From the NCBI GenBank assembly GCA_019359545.1, contig JAHHHB010000043.1, forward strand, positions 1 through 51,401: a stretch of 51,401 nt of DNA. Direction: 5' to 3'. The notes beneath the pieces were generated by a model. It saw nothing but the letters and a program-made list of their open reading frames with translations. It had not been told where the DNA came from and ran no database searches. The stretch is from Desmonostoc geniculatum HA4340-LM1 (GTDB taxonomy: Bacteria > Cyanobacteriota > Cyanobacteriia > Cyanobacteriales > Nostocaceae). The translations under genes were made by a program, and so were the position numbers. This document shows, piece by piece, positions 1 to 9,740 of the stretch (positions are counted from its first letter, which is position 1; every line of letters begins with the position of its first letter).

Positions 1-110
1 TCATTTATGTAAATCCTTTACCATTGTCAAGCGTTTATTTGAACTCGCTGTTGAGCATGAAATTTTCAATTTTCCGAAAATATTTATGTATGATTGATTT
101 TCACAAATGA

Positions 111-488
111 TTTAGGATTGCTATAGTTTCTTATGGAGTGAATTCTCAAGCAGAAACATGGTGGAGTAAGGTTATTAGCTATGGTAATCCACAAGTTGCC
201 AAAATTATTAATCAGGCTGCTCGTCCTTTGTTGATTAGTGATGCTTCGGGAATAAATTATGGTAATGTCTTTTCTCTCAGCTATCTTTTACAGCCAAAAG
301 TACACTTTCAGTTAGTAAAAGACCAAACTATCCCGAAGATTTCTGACGTTTTCACCGATATTTTTCTACTAAATCCTTCAGATATCTGGCGTCAAAAAAT
401 AGAAGCAACTTACAAGTATACAACAAAAGTTGTATATAGCGACAATCATTATTTTGTTTGGAAATTAATTGCAAATCAGAAATCATAA
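111..488 (+). pseudogene. C-terminal remnant of a membrane glycosyltransferase-like protein
   Basis: The frame opens after a TGA at 108-110 and has no good start; the only candidate is a GTG at 138 without a clear ribosome-binding site. The roughly 116 residues are soluble, with no membrane segment. The pattern (SDASGINYGN, LSYLLQPKVHFQLV, DIFLLNPSDIWRQKIE, ending in VWKL) resembles the periplasmic C-terminal tail of cyanobacterial family-39-type (PMT/ArnT-like) glycosyltransferases. The many membrane helices that should precede it are not visible in positions 1-110 in any frame. I infer a truncated or frameshifted gene whose 5' part is lost or lies outside the window. The family assignment is from remembered sequence pattern only. 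Confidence 0.45.
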
Positions 489-926
489 TGATTGAAAACT
501 TTCACACTTTAGAAAGTTTTATCAGGCTGATATCTAATTTTTCCCAAAATAAAATTCGTGGTTTAAGCAAAATTTCAATAAAATTATAACAAAGTTTTTC
601 ATAGCACTTTAATTTTCAATAATGTTGTTATATATTTTGGGCTGGAATTCTAACTTTTTTTATAAGTTATCCAAAATATATATTTATTTTCTGATAACCA
701 GCTATAAATAACAAAAATAAATATTCAACAATTTCTCAGCTTAAATTAATTTAAGTAATGGTATAATACTTTAAGTTTTAATTTAAGAATAAATTTTCAG
801 ACAGCAAAGCTATGAGATTTTAATACTGAGCCAATATTAAGGGCATGGCTATTGCAAGTGAAGGATTCTGAATTTTTATTCATATTTTACTTTCCCTTGT
901 ATCAATAATTTATCAAAAGGTGTTGT
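489..926. other. AT-rich spacer without recognised gene
   Basis: Very AT-rich, with no open frame that looks coding. It probably contains the promoter of the DUF4079 gene at 927; a TATAAT-like box occurs near 761-766 (ggtataatac). Confidence 0.5.
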
Positions 927-1646
927 ATGCAAATAACAGATATTTTGGCTATTTTACATCCAGCGATCGCAGTTATTTTTGTATTCCCAATCATCGGGAT
1001 AGTAGTTAATTTTGCTTGGCAAACACGTCAACGTCGATTGCAAATTTTAGCTGGAAATAAGAGCAAAATTCCTCCAGTAGTAGGCTTAGAACACAAGCAA
1101 TTAGGTGAATGGCTAACAAGTGCAGTTGTTGGAGTAACTTTAATAGGATTATCTTACCCAATTGGCAAAAATATTATCAAAAATCAGTTGTGGAATAAAA
1201 CACCTGTCCAAGTTGTTTTTATTCTGTTAATGTTTGCCGCAACTATTGCATCTTTAGTATTCCTTTATCGTGCTAAGCAGCGAGTATGGCGAGGAGTTTT
1301 TGCCACTTTAACTGGTGCAGGTTTAGTAATTCTAGGCTTTCAGGATGGAGTATTTCGTCGTGACAATGAGTGGTACTGGTCACATTTTTATATTGGGATG
1401 GCCGCAGCGCTGTTGATGATTTTTTCCTTAGCAATTGTTCAAGATATTTATCAAGATAAATCCAATCGCTGGCGCCTTATCCATACGATTTTAAACTGTA
1501 TTGCTTTGTTGCTATTTATTGGACAAGGTATAACAGGAACACGAGACTTAATAGAAATTCCCCTGAGTTGGCAAGAACAGTACATTTATCAGTGTGATTA
1601 TGCTAATCAAACTTGTCCAACGTCAAATCCTCAAGCACCGAAATAG
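927..1646 (+). CDS. DUF4079-family membrane protein
   Basis: The 239 residues start HPAIAVIFVFPIIG and hold about five hydrophobic segments (near residues 10-30, 65-80, 95-115, 125-140, 155-170 and 187-205), so it is an integral membrane protein. The early HP, the arrangement of tryptophans and the WYWSHFYIGM segment fit the DUF4079 family, found in cyanobacteria and plastid-bearing plants. Members have no firmly established biochemical role; a cytochrome-b561-like fold has been considered for related proteins. It stands alone: upstream is the glycosyltransferase remnant and downstream a repeat-rich spacer. The ATG follows AAAGGTGTTGT, a weak Shine-Dalgarno. Full length for the family. Confidence 0.7.
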   Translation: MQITDILAILHPAIAVIFVFPIIGIVVNFAWQTRQRRLQILAGNKSKIPPVVGLEHKQLGEWLTSAVVGVTLIGLSYPIGKNIIKNQLWNKTPVQVVFILLMFAATIASLVFLYRAKQRVWRGVFATLTGAGLVILGFQDGVFRRDNEWYWSHFYIGMAAALLMIFSLAIVQDIYQDKSNRWRLIHTILNCIALLLFIGQGITGTRDLIEIPLSWQEQYIYQCDYANQTCPTSNPQAPK

Positions 1647-1804
1647 CTGTGGAGTGGAGAGTTAGGAGTTAGGAATTCTACCTCTGCTTCCTCATCTCTT
1701 CTAAGGCCACTAATACAGCAAATTGCAAGTTCGTGAGGTACAGATAATCGTAGGGTAGCTATTGGTAATCGCTTTTACTAATTTGAGTCTGATGATGTCT
1801 GAAA

Positions 1805-2034
1805 TCAACTACATCCTTCCACGTATTCAACCTCCGGTAGTTTACCTGACCGAAACTGAGTGACACGCTTGCCATCAGTCTCAAATACTACACGATAATT
1901 TTGGTCAGATTGGTCTTTTGGTACAAATATCAGATAGTGTCCACCTGGGACATATTTGTGAGGAGTGACTTGAATTTGTCCTGGATAGAGGGACTTAATC
2001 CGCGCTTCCGTGTCGCCGATTTTTGCACCTTTTG
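1805..2034 (-). pseudogene. 3' fragment of a putative secreted cyanobacterial protein, fused to the NUDIX remnant
   Basis: Reading the minus strand in the frame shifted relative to the NUDIX gene, the sequence from about 2034 to the TGA at 1805-1807 is coding-like. It begins KGAKIGDTEARIKSLYPGQI, continues with HKYVPGGHYLIFVPKD and ends LPEVEYVEGCS. This matches my memory of the C-terminal half of a conserved cyanobacterial protein with an N-terminal signal peptide and unknown function. Its own start and N-terminal half are absent, and the frame joins directly onto the NUDIX gene. I infer a deletion that removed the end of one gene and the start of the other. Confidence 0.6.
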
Positions 2035-2304
2035 ATGATAAACGTAACGTTCTTGAATTTCGTCACGATAAGGAGCCATGTTGTATTGATAAATCCCTAA
2101 TAACTCAATAATACGAACTCCTTTAACACCTGATTCTTCATAAATTTCTCGCAATACTGCCTCAGATGCTTGCTCATTTTCTTCAATTGTACCTGCTGGT
2201 ACTTGAACGCCAGCTTCCGGAAAATCAGTATGTGTAAATACCATTAATTCATCTTTGTTGGTTACGTAAGCAATCACTTTTTTGATTGTGCTTTGAGTGG
2301 ACAT
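1930..2304 (-). pseudogene. NUDIX hydrolase, truncated at the C-terminus
   Basis: The N-terminal 90 residues are a good NUDIX domain: VPAGTIEENEQASEAVLREI then YEESGV, i.e. the GX5EX7REUXEEXGU box that binds metal for cleavage of nucleoside-diphosphate-linked substrates. After about residue 90 (ERYVYHQKVQ) the protein runs into KSATRKRGLSP, which is unlike any NUDIX C-terminus, and stops at 124. The same DNA read in another frame encodes the tail of an unrelated protein (1805-2034). A residual 124-residue product could be made, but the terminal beta strand and helix of the fold are missing. The ATG at 2304 is the natural family start. Confidence 0.7.
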
Positions 2305-2344
2305 ACAGGAGATTTCAACAGGCGTGAGGTACAGATTATTTTAA

Positions 2345-2366
2345 GGGCACAGCACTGCTGTGCCCC
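2345..2366. repeat. REP-like palindrome
   Basis: GGGCACAGCA is followed by its inverted copy TGCTGTGCCC; flanked by short AT-rich DNA. Similar palindromes of the type NNGGGC...GCCCNN recur in this window (5403, 7871, 22251, 40445). Confidence 0.7.
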
Positions 2367-2470
2367 TACCTGTGTACTTAATTTACCTGAAAAACGCTGT
2401 ATTTTTCCTGCTGTGTTTGTGAATTTCTCAACTATACGAGCGTAAGGGGGAACAGTCTCCAATCCACACT

Positions 2471-3946
2471 CTAGGCGTTGAGTTTTTTCTCAACCAATTC
2501 GTTTGTCAATTTCGGATCGGCACGTTTACCTGTTTTTTTCAAAACTTGTCCGACAAAGAAGCCTTTGAGGTTGGTGTTACCGTTGCGATACTTTTCTAGT
2601 TCTTTGGGATTGCCGGCTATGACTTCATCAACTATGGGTTCGAGTACACTAGGATCGGTGATTAGTTCTTGACCAGCAAAGGCTTTTTCCGGAGAAATAC
2701 CACTAAGCAAATCTGGCAGTTTTTCTTTGGCTTGGGCGTTACTAATTTTACCCTTTTCAATTCGGGTGATAATATCAGCTAAATTGGTGGGAGTCAGGGC
2801 GATCGCACTGATACTGAGTTTTTGCTTATTGAGGTATCCTGCAATATCTTGAGTAATCCAGTTTGCAGCAGCTTTGGGATTTGCACCAGCTGCGATCGCT
2901 GCTTCAAAATATTCGGATACAGGACGATCTTCTGTCAAAACTCGCGCATCGTAAACGGAAAGCCCCAATTCATTTTCGTAATGATGGCGTTTTTGGGCTG
3001 GTAGTTCTGGTAGTTCGCTGCGCCATTTTTCTAACTCTTTGTCTGTCACCTCAATTGGCGCTAAATCTGGTTCGGGGAAATAGCGGTAATCGCTGGAACC
3101 TTCCTTCACCCGCATACTAACTGTACGTTGTGCGCCTTCTTCCCACAGACGAGTTTCTTGAATAATGCGATCGCCCGCTTCGATGGCTGCGATTTGGCGC
3201 TCAATTTCGTAGTCAATCGCCCGTTGGATGGCGCTAAAGGAGTTCATGTTTTTAATTTCTACTTTGGTGCCAAACTTCTCTTGTCCCAATGGACGCACGG
3301 AAATATTGACATCGCAACGTAGAGATCCTTCTTGCATGTTCCCGTCGCTGACACCGAGATAGCGGACAATCCGGCGCAACTCTTGGGCATATTCAGCAGC
3401 TTCGAGTCCAGAACGCAAGTCTGGTTCCGAGACAATTTCTACTAACGGTACACCTGCGCGGTTGTAGTCTACCAGAGAATAGGTAGAACCAGAAAGGCGA
3501 TCGCTACCTGCGTGTACCAATTTTCCAGCATCTTCTTCCATGTGCAGACGGGTGATGCCAATGCGTTTGCGGGTGGGTTTTCCCTCAGCATCTACCAACT
3601 CAATTTCTAACCAACCATGTTCAGCGATCGGTAAGTCATATTGAGAAATTTGGTAATTTTTCGGTAAATCTGGATAAAAATACTGTTTGCGATCGAATTT
3701 GCTATATCTAGCGATTTGACAATTCAGTGCCAAACCAGCTTTGACGGCGTATTCTAATACTTTTTGATTTAGTACAGGTAAGACCCCAGGTAAACCCATA
3801 CAAACCGGGTCGATGTTAGTATTAGGGTCACCACCGAATGCTGTAGAGCTACTGGAGAAAATCTTGGTATTAGTACTGAGTTGACAATGGGTTTCTAGAC
3901 CAATAATCGCTTCGTACTCAGTTTTTACAGTTGTAGCAGAGGTCAT
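2471..3946 (-). CDS. gatB: Asp-tRNA(Asn)/Glu-tRNA(Gln) amidotransferase subunit B
   Basis: Full-length GatB, 491 residues. This subunit of the GatCAB complex binds misacylated Glu-tRNA(Gln) or Asp-tRNA(Asn) and carries out the kinase/transamidation step with ammonia delivered from GatA. Diagnostic stretches are the start YEAIIGLETHCQL, DPVCMGLPGVLPVLN, FDRKQYFYPDLPKNYQISQY, the signature DYNRAGVPLVEIVSEPDLRS, and the C-terminal YqeY-like helical tail (GNPKELEKYRNG ... FFVGQVLKKTGKRADP). Cyanobacteria use this indirect route for Gln-tRNA. It stands as a single gene; gatA and gatC are not in the window. The ATG start agrees with the family N-terminus. Confidence 0.97.
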   Translation of the reverse strand: MTSATTVKTEYEAIIGLETHCQLSTNTKIFSSSSTAFGGDPNTNIDPVCMGLPGVLPVLNQKVLEYAVKAGLALNCQIARYSKFDRKQYFYPDLPKNYQISQYDLPIAEHGWLEIELVDAEGKPTRKRIGITRLHMEEDAGKLVHAGSDRLSGSTYSLVDYNRAGVPLVEIVSEPDLRSGLEAAEYAQELRRIVRYLGVSDGNMQEGSLRCDVNISVRPLGQEKFGTKVEIKNMNSFSAIQRAIDYEIERQIAAIEAGDRIIQETRLWEEGAQRTVSMRVKEGSSDYRYFPEPDLAPIEVTDKELEKWRSELPELPAQKRHHYENELGLSVYDARVLTEDRPVSEYFEAAIAAGANPKAAANWITQDIAGYLNKQKLSISAIALTPTNLADIITRIEKGKISNAQAKEKLPDLLSGISPEKAFAGQELITDPSVLEPIVDEVIAGNPKELEKYRNGNTNLKGFFVGQVLKKTGKRADPKLTNELVEKKLNA

Positions 3947-4495
3947 AATATCACTAATTTGGGCATAATTCTTCCTTAGAGTACTATTGTAGCTGCCTCT
4001 GGAGTTGCCCCGAAGACGGTTAATTGGTGAATTATCCTGACTTGAAAAAACTGAGTGCGGTGTCTGTCATTAGTCATTGGTCATTTGTTATTAGTCATTG
4101 GTCATTTGTTATTTGCAAAGGACAAAACGTAACAGTTCAATATCATATATTTATAGTATATAAATGTTCCTCAAGGATTGATTTGGCATTTCTTTGCAAT
4201 ACTTAACTGCTTTCTAGTTAAAAAAAGTTAACATAGATTAAAAATAATAACTAACATCATAATTTATTAAGTTTATCAAGCTAAATTGAGAGTATGCTTA
4301 ATGATTGAAGTCTAGTGGAAAAATTAAGTAAGTTAGGTGCAAATAAAATTAAGTATTTGTTTGAATATTAAAACCAAAAACAAAATTTATTTGTCCAAAC
4401 TTGCTAACTAGATTGTCGAACAAGGCGGTGAAAATCCGATCTTAAGCAAATAATCACAACGAAAACAAAAGTCAACTTAACAACAATCACGTAAG
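3947..4495. other. Spacer with direct tandem repeats; promoter region of the stress protein
   Basis: Positions 4064-4117 hold copies of gtcattggtcattt/gttattagtcattgg, a repeat dispersed through this window. The rest (4120-4495) is AT-rich, with no coding frame of credible composition. The promoters of gatB (leftward) and the universal stress gene (rightward) must lie here; no specific operator was identified. Confidence 0.6.
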
Positions 4496-5347
4496 ATGAT
4501 AAAAAAAATTTTGCTGGCTATATCGGGATTGGGACATGCGGAAGAAATGCTCAAAACCCTCAAAGAAATCCCCTCAATTCAATCTGCAAAAGTTACAGTT
4601 TTGCATGTTGTTCAAGCCCAAAGTACTGCTGCTACCATGACGTCTAAATGGGAAGATGGCGGTAAACTTTTGGCTAATGCCATTCAAACTTTAAACCTCG
4701 ATCCTAGCCTAGTTTCTTCAATTTTACGCCAAGGTGACCCCAAGGATGTGGTTTGTCAAGTAGCTGATGAAATCGACGCTGATTTAATTATCATGGGTTC
4801 ACGCGGACTCAAGCGGCTACAATCGATTTTATCCAACTCGGTGAGTCAGTACGTTTTTCAGCTATCTTCTCGCCCCATGTTGCTGGTAAAAGATGATATT
4901 TATGTCAAAAGAATTAAGCGCATTATGGTGGCAATAGACAATTCAGATGCAGCAAAAAACTGCTTGAAATTGGCACTATTTTTGCTGCGAGACATTCAGG
5001 GTGGTGAGTTGATTTTGGCAAATATTACCACAGATTTAGGCGGTAGAAAATCAGAAATAACTCAGGTTCCTTCCGACAAAAATCCAGTTTTGGCAGCCGC
5101 AGTTGCCGAAGCTGAAAAATTCGGCATCAAATCTCGTTGTTATATCAGCAGTGGCAAACCTGGTGAAGAAATTTGTCGGTTGGCAGAGGAGTTGAATGTA
5201 GACTTATTATTGCTCGGTTCTCCAGATCGTCGTCCATCGATCGCTAAGAGTTTTGTTGATATCGACCGACTCATCGGTTCCTCTTTATCTGATTATGTGC
5301 GAGTCAATGCCACTTGTCCAGTGTTATTAGCGCGAACTATCGATTAA
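4496..5347 (+). CDS. Universal stress protein, two tandem UspA domains
   Basis: The 283 residues contain two Usp domains. Domain 1 (about 1-135) ends with an ATP-binding-type motif, IIMGSRGLKRLQSILSNSVS, followed by RPMLLVK. Domain 2 (about 140-283) has the beta strand RIMVAIDNSD and ends LLLGSPDRRPS...GSSLSDYVRVNATCPVLL. Domain 1 keeps GSRG-x9-GS/NS spacing; domain 2 has GSPDRRPS then a longer insertion before GSSLSDYV, so nucleotide binding there may be altered. UspA proteins are cytosolic and linked to stress survival, but the specific role here cannot be read. Monocistronic; start ATG at 4496. Confidence 0.9.
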   Translation: MIKKILLAISGLGHAEEMLKTLKEIPSIQSAKVTVLHVVQAQSTAATMTSKWEDGGKLLANAIQTLNLDPSLVSSILRQGDPKDVVCQVADEIDADLIIMGSRGLKRLQSILSNSVSQYVFQLSSRPMLLVKDDIYVKRIKRIMVAIDNSDAAKNCLKLALFLLRDIQGGELILANITTDLGGRKSEITQVPSDKNPVLAAAVAEAEKFGIKSRCYISSGKPGEEICRLAEELNVDLLLLGSPDRRPSIAKSFVDIDRLIGSSLSDYVRVNATCPVLLARTID

Positions 5348-5380
5348 TTGACGCTCCCACGACTTTAAGTCGTGGGATTC
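5348..5380 (+). terminator. Hairpin after the stress gene; IS200/IS605-end-like
   Basis: CCCACGACTT / AAGTCGTGGG forms a perfect 10-bp stem 8 nt after the stop codon of the stress gene, followed by ATTCTTGTTT. It could act as the gene's terminator. The flanks TTGACGCT and GGATTC around such a stem are also the look of cyanobacterial IS200/IS605 transposon ends, so it may be a domesticated end. No transposase is present. Confidence 0.55.
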
Positions 5381-5402
5381 TTGTTTCATTCAGACGACTT
5401 AC

Positions 5403-5430
5403 GTAAGGGCGAACAGCCGTTCGCCCCTAC
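5403..5430. repeat. REP-like palindrome
   Basis: GGGCGAACAGCCGTTCGCCC, flanked by GTAA and CTAC, is an imperfect palindrome in the 370-bp spacer between the stress gene and psbM. The remaining spacer (5431-5668) shows no gene; it includes the dispersed phrases ctagcgaggcata and gcgcagcggggcgtagccc. Confidence 0.7.
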
Positions 5431-5668
5431 AAGTTATTGTATGTGTATCAAGATTTTGGGGAATTGGTATGAGTATCACAATTATCGTACTCACATAGGA
5501 AACAAGTCAGATTTTGCTTTTACTACTGGGCGCTTTGATACACGAGATTTCAAGTTACTGAAGTACAGCCTCTAGGTCTGCTAGCGAGGCATAGAGCCTA
5601 TTCTAATTATGTTAGCGCAGCGGGGCGTAGCCCATTCTGACTCCTGAATTGTGAATTCTGCTGTAAAT

Positions 5669-5701
5669 AAAAACCCCTACATAATTAATGCAGGGGTTTT
5701 T
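5669..5701 (-). terminator. Terminator of psbM
   Basis: AAAAACCCCT (5669-5678) and AGGGGTTTTT (5692-5701) are perfect inverted arms around a 13-nt loop. Read on the minus strand this is a GC stem followed by a T-run, 18 nt beyond the psbM stop: a typical intrinsic terminator, possibly bidirectional. Confidence 0.85.
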
Positions 5702-5718
5702 ATTTTATACAGAACCTC

Positions 5719-5835
5719 TTAAGTATCTTTTCCACCTTCGCGGCTAGCAGTTTGGATGTACAGAATGAGTAAAAACACAGAGGGCACAAGTACGAACAAA
5801 ATGCTCGCTACGAACCCCAGGTCATTAACTTGCAT
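5719..5835 (-). CDS. psbM: Photosystem II reaction centre protein M
   Basis: A 38-codon gene read from CAT (5833-5835) to the TTA stop complement (5719-5721). The protein starts [20 protein letters not shown] and ends [10 protein letters not shown]. It has one transmembrane helix (residues about 7-27) and a short stromal tail, exactly the PsbM pattern and size. PsbM sits at the photosystem II dimer interface in the thylakoid membrane. It lies 117 bp downstream of the ferredoxin-like gene on the same strand and is followed by a strong terminator (5669-5701). Confidence 0.96.
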   Translation of the reverse strand: MQVNDLGFVASILFVLVPSVFLLILYIQTASREGGKDT

Positions 5836-5952
5836 GGCAAGAAAGCCTCTCTTAAATTTCCAATCAACACCATTAGGATATCATCATCGATGACAGAGTT
5901 GGCTCAAATTTTTTACTTGCCTAAATGCTAGCGAGGCATAATTCCAAAAAAC

Positions 5953-6249
5953 TTAAGGCTTTGTGACCACACTGACAGGGCCATTCACTAAAGTTTGACA
6001 AGCAAGACGGTAATTTTCGGGTTTTTTCTTTAATTTCCGGTTCTCTACGTCAGTACGGGGGGAAAGATTCTGTTGTCCTTCCACTATCTCGACAATGCAA
6101 GTGCCACACTGACCGTAGCCACCGCAATTCGTCATCTTGCCAATCAACGTATATATATCTATGTTATTTTGCATCGCTTTAAGCCGGAGATTTGCACCAT
6201 CCGCCGCCACTACTTCTTTATTTTCTTTAACGAATTTGATATTACCCAT
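5953..6249 (-). CDS. 2Fe-2S ferredoxin-family protein
   Basis: A 98-residue ferredoxin-fold protein. The cluster loop is [12 protein letters not shown] with the fourth cysteine in RLACQT, i.e. C-x5-C-x2-C-xn-C for a 2Fe-2S centre. I start it at ATG 6247-6249 ([14 protein letters not shown]) because GGAGGAA lies 7-8 nt upstream; a longer frame from 6285 would run through that ribosome-binding site. It is shorter in motif and more basic ([10 protein letters not shown]) than PetF, so it is probably not the major photosynthetic ferredoxin but a minor electron carrier. It lies between psbK and psbM on the same strand. The redox partner is unknown. Confidence 0.88.
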   Translation of the reverse strand: MGNIKFVKENKEVVAADGANLRLKAMQNNIDIYTLIGKMTNCGGYGQCGTCIVEIVEGQQNLSPRTDVENRKLKKKPENYRLACQTLVNGPVSVVTKP

Positions 6250-6380
6250 AGCTGATTCCTCCTTGACTGTAAGCTTTGCTTTCAAGGCTTTATATTGACA
6301 TGGCTTGATTCATATCTTACTTATTATCATAATTCATTACAAAATATTAATAAATGTTAATTTAACGAACATAACCCCAC

Positions 6381-6410
6381 AAAAATAGGACAGGCATAGT
6401 ACCTGTCCTA
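6381..6410 (-). terminator. Terminator of psbK
   Basis: TAGGACAGG (6386-6394) and CCTGTCCTA (6402-6410) form a perfect 9-bp stem; read on the minus strand it is followed by TTTTTG. It begins 26 nt after the psbK stop and separates tgt-psbK from the ferredoxin gene. Confidence 0.85.
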
Positions 6411-6435
6411 ATAAACAATTGAAAGATAAATTAAC

Positions 6436-6573
6436 TTACCTAAACCCCACAGCTGCTTGCCAAACGAAAGCAAGCAACAAGAAGAATACGGGGATAACTG
6501 GGAGAACATCCACTAACGGATCAAAGATTTGGTAAGCTTCAGGCAGTTTTGCTAATAAAAGTGCTGCTTCCAT
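6436..6573 (-). CDS. psbK: Photosystem II reaction centre protein K (precursor)
   Basis: A 45-codon gene from ATG (complement of 6571-6573) to TAA (6436-6438). The protein runs [20 protein letters not shown] ... ending [10 protein letters not shown]. The [20 protein letters not shown] core is the mature PsbK N-terminus after a short removable leader, followed by one transmembrane helix ([14 protein letters not shown]). PsbK is a small thylakoid subunit near CP43. It lies 92 bp downstream of tgt on the same strand, an arrangement also remembered from other cyanobacteria, so the two may be co-transcribed. Confidence 0.96.
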
Positions 6574-6665
6574 GTTTGTTTAAATCCACCTATCCAACAC
6601 AGCGTTAATAATTGAGAAATATCTTAACATGGTTTGGTCATTGGTCATTTGTCATTTATCATTTG

Positions 6666-7823
<1,158 letters not shown>

Positions 7824-7870
7824 TTAAATTTTTGAAGATGCGCCTATGTAACTTACGCAAAACTACATGA

Positions 7871-7900
7871 TGTAGGGGCAATTCATGAATTGCCCCTACA
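7871..7900. repeat. REP-like palindrome
   Basis: TGTAGGGGCAATTCATGAATTGCCCCTACA is a perfect 30-nt palindrome between tgt and the next minus-strand gene; it could also act as a transcription stop for that gene. Confidence 0.75.
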
Positions 7901-7945
7901 CCAATAAAGCGCAGCCTCACATAAAATTTGTATAACAGTTGCTAT

Positions 7946-8398
7946 TTAGAAACAATCAGAACAATCATCGTCAATTTCTGCATCCCACCTAGCTGAGAGT
8001 ACTTGCTCCATCATCGCTTCTATGGCGCTGACATTGAAGCTTCGCTCCCGCCGCTCTTGCAGAGGAGTTGACCGAGGGATCAATCGTAGACACACTCCTT
8101 CTTGCATCAAATCAAAGTAGGTTTCTTCTGGTGACGACTGTTTGAGTTCTAAGTAATCAAAACTACAGACGTTTAAATATAGCGCGTGGTTAGCCACTAA
8201 GGTAGACCTTTGTGGATTGGCAAAAACTTCCATCACATCCCCTTCACCCTCGCTCAGTACCTTATCTTCTTGGGTGTAGATGTAGTGGACTCGACCTAAA
8301 TCTGTCAGCAATCGCCGCATGTCGAGCTTGTTCACAATGATGCCCGCGTTCACAATGCACGGAGCTGGTATCCTGGTGTCGGGTAGATGGTGACTCAT
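7946..8398 (-). CDS. Conserved hypothetical protein, acidic Cys-containing C-terminus
   Basis: A 150-residue soluble protein with credible coding composition. It has no signal peptide or membrane segment. Features: N-terminal MSHHLPDTRIPAPCIVNAG, a mid-section rich in beta-prone residues (VHYIYTQEDKVLSEGEGDVMEVFANPQ), and an acidic tail DAEIDDDCSDCF. I do not recognise a characterised domain; I have the impression of a cyanobacterium-specific family. It lies upstream of tgt on the same strand, separated by a palindrome, so probably a separate transcript. Confidence 0.65.
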   Translation of the reverse strand: MSHHLPDTRIPAPCIVNAGIIVNKLDMRRLLTDLGRVHYIYTQEDKVLSEGEGDVMEVFANPQRSTLVANHALYLNVCSFDYLELKQSSPEETYFDLMQEGVCLRLIPRSTPLQERRERSFNVSAIEAMMEQVLSARWDAEIDDDCSDCF

Positions 8399-8511
8399 AG
8401 GGAAATAGCGATTGAGCTACGGAGAGTTACAACATAGCTAAACAGTCAGATTGAATAGCTTGTTTACTCCCTATATTTAAAAAAATATCAATTTTTTGGG
8501 GCGATCGTCTA

Positions 8512-8643
8512 TTGACACTCTCTCAAATTGAATTCGAGAGATTTGCCAAAGCAACGGTTCTAATTAGATTAGGTTTCTTGCGTCACCTAAGCTAGAGGTG
8601 GTTCTCTCCCCTTTCCACTATTGGGATCTTAGCATGTTGACGC
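8512..8643. mobile_element. Possible IS200/IS605-derived end or non-autonomous element
   Basis: The stretch starts TTGACACTCTCTCAAATTGA with a stem CTCTC...GAGAG, continues GCGTCACCTAAGCTAGAGGT and ends at AGCATGTTGACGC. Internal pairings GGTGG/CCACT and CTAAG/CTTAG suggest a second fold. The TTGACRCTC / hairpin / CATGTTGACGC layout resembles subterminal ends of cyanobacterial IS200/IS605 elements. No transposase is encoded, so this would be a relic. The remaining spacer (8399-8511, 8644-8966) is AT-rich with no gene seen; the cobS promoter must be here and I could not find a cobalamin riboswitch. Confidence 0.4.
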
Positions 8644-8966
8644 TTTCTTAAATTCTGCGTTACTGCTGCATCTCCAATCCCAAAATGTGGATTTTTCTAC
8701 CTAGCGCCCCAGTTCATAATCTGGAGTCAGTTTTTAGTTAACAAATACAAAACACGAATTTTGCTCCTTGATGGAATTGTAATTTTACTCAGCAAAGATT
8801 GTATAAATTAGTACTATTGTACATAGCATTACCACTTAGTTCAGCATAACAAAATTTTCTGGGATAATCTCTAATGGAAGTAAATCTTATCTAAAGCTTT
8901 AAAGTTGAAAGATGTCATTTGTACTGAAACTGAGATTATTTTCCAGCAATTAACAATCTAACTCAA

Positions 8967-9740
8967 ATGATCAAACAGCAACAATGGTGGAAAAACCTGC
9001 TGTTAAACCTAGCGGCGAGTATTATATTTTACACAGTTATTCCCCTGCCGTATTTGAATGGATTAGATTTTCGGGGTGTGGCAGGTCTAGTCTCGACTGT
9101 AGGGTTGATAATTGGGGGAATTTTAGGGTTACTGGATACGGGGATGAATTATATTGGTATACCAGTGCTAACTCGTAGTGCTTTGGTAGTAAGTCTTTGG
9201 ATTGCGATAACTGGAGGGCTGCATTTAGATGGGGCGATGGATACTGCCGATGGCTTAGCAGTGGGCGATCCAGATCGGCGATTGGAAGTGATGGCGGATA
9301 GTGCCACAGGTGCCTTTGGGGCAATGGCAGCGATCGCCTTAGTACTATTAAAAATAACAGCCTTAACGGATATACAAGACAACCGTTGGCTGGTGTTGAT
9401 GGCTGCTTGTGGTTGGGGACGCTGGGGACAGCAAGTAGCGATCGCTCGATATCCTTACCTCAAACCAACCGGCAAAGGTGCTTTTCACAAACAAGCCATT
9501 CGTTCTTACAAGAATTTGTTACCGGGATTGTTGTTGCTGTTGGGTTTGAGTGGTTTACTCTGGCTGATAGATAAACAGCAGTTATTTTTGGCAATCGGAA
9601 TGATAGTTGCTGGAAGTGCGATCGCCATTTTCACAGCCGCCTGGTTCAACCACAAATTAGGCGGACACACGGGAGATACCTACGGCGCAGTCGTTGAGTG
9701 GACTGAAGCCTTATTTTTGTGTGTATTGACTGCTTTTTAG
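8967..9740 (+). CDS. cobS: Adenosylcobinamide-GDP ribazoletransferase (cobalamin synthase)
   Basis: A 257-residue polytopic membrane enzyme that joins adenosylcobinamide-GDP to alpha-ribazole phosphate (or ribazole), the last assembly step of (pseudo)cobalamin in the inner membrane. Hallmarks: FYTVIPLPY near the N-terminus, the catalytic acidic motif [36 protein letters not shown] and the C-terminal [17 protein letters not shown]. About six to seven hydrophobic segments are apparent. Length is normal for the family. Monocistronic; the start ATG at 8967 gives the expected short soluble N-terminus. No riboswitch was recognised upstream. Confidence 0.95.
   Translation: MIKQQQWWKNLLLNLAASIIFYTVIPLPYLNGLDFRGVAGLVSTVGLIIGGILGLLDTGMNYIGIPVLTRSALVVSLWIAITGGLHLDGAMDTADGLAVGDPDRRLEVMADSATGAFGAMAAIALVLLKITALTDIQDNRWLVLMAACGWGRWGQQVAIARYPYLKPTGKGAFHKQAIRSYKNLLPGLLLLLGLSGLLWLIDKQQLFLAIGMIVAGSAIAIFTAAWFNHKLGGHTGDTYGAVVEWTEALFLCVLTAF

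Noticed and set aside
2274..2462. Minus-strand 62-codon frame upstream of the NUDIX gene
   Set aside because: It runs through a REP-like palindrome, has no ribosome-binding site and no protein-like pattern.
5372..5575. Plus-strand 67-codon frame behind the stress gene
   Set aside because: It contains a hairpin and a REP palindrome, and its composition is not protein-like.
8399..8966. Possible cobalamin riboswitch before cobS
   Set aside because: I could not find a convincing B12-box (GCCACTG-type) or the surrounding fold; the structured part looks transposon-derived.
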